This document shows, piece by piece, positions 62,426-64,000 of a stretch of DNA of 64,000 nucleotides. Position 1 is the stretch's first letter, and each line of letters opens with the position of its first letter. The stretch spans positions 107,924-171,923 of the forward strand of contig CALCJK010000011.1 in assembly GCA_937967455.1 (NCBI GenBank). The letters run 5' to 3'. The notes beneath the pieces are model-generated. The model made no database searches and was not told the DNA's origin. It saw only the letters and a program-made list of their open reading frames with translations. The position numbers were made by a program, and so were the translations under genes. This DNA comes from an uncultured bacterium. GTDB taxonomy: Bacteria; Bacteroidota; Ignavibacteria; UBA10030; BY39.

Positions 62426-63691
62426 CTATATTAATTGGTTTATTTCTCTTGCAAAAATTATCATTAAAATTCCAATAATCAATGTCAGAATTATCATAGG
62501 GATGCTTTTCCTAAGAATTAGGAAGTGATTTTGTTCTTTAACAATTTGTGCAGCAAATACGCATAATAACATTGGTGGAGGCATTAGATCACCAATTCCA
62601 GCAATTAGTGATAAAGCCGATGCAACAATTATTTCATTTTTACCGAGGAATACATATACAAGCGGTACACCAAGTACAGATGAGGCAGCGTAAGCTGATC
62701 CAAATAAAGGCATTAAAATAGCAATACCAACATATAATAATGCAGGTGACAATTTTAATGCACTTGTGGCAATAAATCCTCTAACTCCTGTCAATGTCAT
62801 AATCTGAACAAACATTCCTACACCAATTAGAATGATCATAATAGGCAGAGCATCTATAATTCCAGTGCGTGAAAGTTTAAAAAAATTAAACTTTTCTCCA
62901 CTTCCAAAACCAGCCAGTGCACCAATTAAAAAAATTAAAGGAGCGCCAATATCGGGAATATATTCAGGAATTACCCTCGGACCGACCATTAGTATGATTA
63001 CTATGATAATTGGAAAAAACAATTTAATTCCATGCTTATTATATAAGGGTTCCGAAATTTGAGATAAAACATCCTGTAAATTTATCTTTTTTACATATCC
63101 GATTCTAAAGTAAATAGAGGTGATTATTGCCAGTGTGAAAGTTGATAGCATTAATGGTTTTTCAAATCCGATATATGGCATATCAACTCCACCACCAATT
63201 ATCATAATTGGAATATTAATTGGGGGTGCAATCATTCCATAAACGGCGGTGATTGCAATAAAAGCTCCTACAACTGTACGTGGGACATTCATAGCTAATA
63301 ATGCAGGCGCAACTAATGCGCCAGTCGTTAATATACAAGCAGATGATAATCCAGTTAACATTCCAGGTAACATAATAAAAAAACTCATAAAAATAATAAG
63401 TAGAATCGGAACTTTATAAAAATGCTTAATAATCCAGTAATTAATAGTGCCTAATGCACCGGTTGCCTCGACCACTTTCATGAAAATCATTGCAGTTGCA
63501 ATTATTAATATAGCATCTAGGTATCCAAAAGATCCTTCTATCAAATGCCTGATTGGGAAATAATGACCACCCAAAATAGCTCCAATAGTTGCCGAGACAC
63601 CAAGTGCAATTCCAGAGGGAAGTTTAAATAAGAATACACTCAATGCAAATATTAAAAGCATTATGAAAAGTATAATAAGCTCCAGCTCCAT
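62426..63691 (-). CDS. TRAP-type transporter large permease (DctM-like)
   Basis: A 421-residue integral membrane protein with about 11-12 helices. MIAPPINIPIMIIGGGVDMPY and GLSSACILTTGALVAPALLA are typical of the DctM/ion-transporter superfamily, where a duplicated helix bundle moves a dicarboxylate with sodium ions. No DctP binding protein or normal four-helix DctQ is visible; the 52-residue protein just downstream is too short for DctQ. In this operon glutamate or a gamma-glutamyl oligomer is a reasonable substrate by context only. Confidence 0.78.
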   Translation of the reverse strand: MELELIILFIMLLIFALSVFLFKLPSGIALGVSATIGAILGGHYFPIRHLIEGSFGYLDAILIIATAMIFMKVVEATGALGTINYWIIKHFYKVPILLIIFMSFFIMLPGMLTGLSSACILTTGALVAPALLAMNVPRTVVGAFIAITAVYGMIAPPINIPIMIIGGGVDMPYIGFEKPLMLSTFTLAIITSIYFRIGYVKKINLQDVLSQISEPLYNKHGIKLFFPIIIVIILMVGPRVIPEYIPDIGAPLIFLIGALAGFGSGEKFNFFKLSRTGIIDALPIMIILIGVGMFVQIMTLTGVRGFIATSALKLSPALLYVGIAILMPLFGSAYAASSVLGVPLVYVFLGKNEIIVASALSLIAGIGDLMPPPMLLCVFAAQIVKEQNHFLILRKSIPMIILTLIIGILMIIFAREINQLI

Positions 63692-63706
63692 AGTCGAAAT
63701 TAATTA

Positions 63707-64000
63707 TTAATCTTCCATTTTGATGATATTTATTTTATTATTTTTAAAATTAACTTTTACACAAAATTTTTCAACTGGTAAATTAATCCAGCCATTTTGA
63801 CTTACCTTGATCCAGTATCCTTTACCAGATCTTAATGTATCACTTTTTACATATCCAATACTGTACTCATAAAAAAATGATGAAAGTATATTTGAAGGTG
63901 TTGTGGTTATATCACTTACGGCAACATCCTGATCGTATATTCCAATCAAATTCCACCCCGTCTTAACCGGTATTGTACTAACTGGTACTCTTCTTCCACT
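63707..64000 (-). CDS. Secreted protein with C-terminal GWN double domain, 5' part outside window
   Basis: The frame is open to the window edge; the 97 residues visible are the C-terminus. They read through GWNLIGIYDQDV, then FFYEYSIGYV, then GKGYWIKVSQNG, the second half of the double domain that ends the PL1 pectate lyase (5160-5607) and appears in the first protein of the window. It also lacks a YPNPFNP tail. The stop lies 15 bases before the TRAP permease start, so the gene may head the same transcript. Function unknown. Confidence 0.75.
   Translation of the reverse strand, partial: SGRRVPVSTIPVKTGWNLIGIYDQDVAVSDITTTPSNILSSFFYEYSIGYVKSDTLRSGKGYWIKVSQNGWINLPVEKFCVKVNFKNNKINIIKMED

Overview
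The window looks like a chromosomal segment of an AT-rich member of the Bacteroidota/Chlorobiota lineage, most likely an Ignavibacteria-type polysaccharide degrader (relatives of Ignavibacterium or Melioribacter). The main reasons are secreted proteins ending in a YPNPFNP-type sorting tail of the type IX secretion system, uronate enzymes of bacterial SDR/UxaE type, an ATP-type PEP carboxykinase, PUR/DUF3276 and DUF4861 proteins. This assignment is inference from gene content, not from a database search.

Region 1 (about 1-28790, all on the + strand) is a pectin utilisation locus. It encodes secreted depolymerising enzymes (PL1 and PL9 pectate lyases, GH28 polygalacturonase, divergent CE8 pectin methylesterase, CE12 rhamnogalacturonan acetylesterase), a DUF4861 lipoprotein and a hexuronate-type MFS importer. 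The cytoplasmic enzymes are UxaC, UxaE, a UxuB-type SDR and a KdgK-type kinase. Mixed into the same run are 6-phosphogluconate dehydrogenase, a PdxB-like dehydrogenase and a LarA-family nickel racemase/epimerase with its catalytic residues intact. No mannonate dehydratase or KDPG aldolase is present in the window. This suggests a testable alternative: mannonate is epimerised to gluconate and leaves through the oxidative pentose phosphate step.

Region 2 (28791-31267) holds three small genes (HAD hydrolase, PUR protein, GIY-YIG protein) among 24 copies of a short TGAGCG-AGCGAAG repeat arranged in four clusters with a shared internal order; one cluster has entered the 3' end of the GIY-YIG gene.

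Region 3 (31268-42250, - strand) is mostly housekeeping: PEP carboxykinase, an unusual aspartate-aminotransferase fused to an HPrK/PEPCK-like P-loop domain, a flotillin, and a tightly packed hrcA-grpE-dnaJ-comEA-pilM-like-rsmD-coaD run. A tRNA-Ala(CGC) and the SRP RNA follow on the + strand from a promoter divergent to hrcA, closed by a bidirectional terminator.

Region 4 (42636-55988) carries a W/Y-rich DUF6600 protein, a C69 peptidase, murA, a glycosyltransferase, a TMTC-like membrane/TPR protein, and a central carbon and glucan group (enolase, phosphohexomutase, GalT-like protein, glycogen phosphorylase).

Region 5 (55973-64000, - strand) is a poly-gamma-glutamate type operon: pgsB, pgsC and pgsW with gamma-glutamyltransferase, a DUF6305 protein, a zinc amidohydrolase of the succinylglutamate desuccinylase type, a 52-residue two-helix membrane microprotein, a TRAP-type permease and the end of a secreted protein. 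No PgsA/CapA is seen, and the operon looks equipped for both polymer synthesis and breakdown/uptake. No intergenic stretch exceeds 300 bases.
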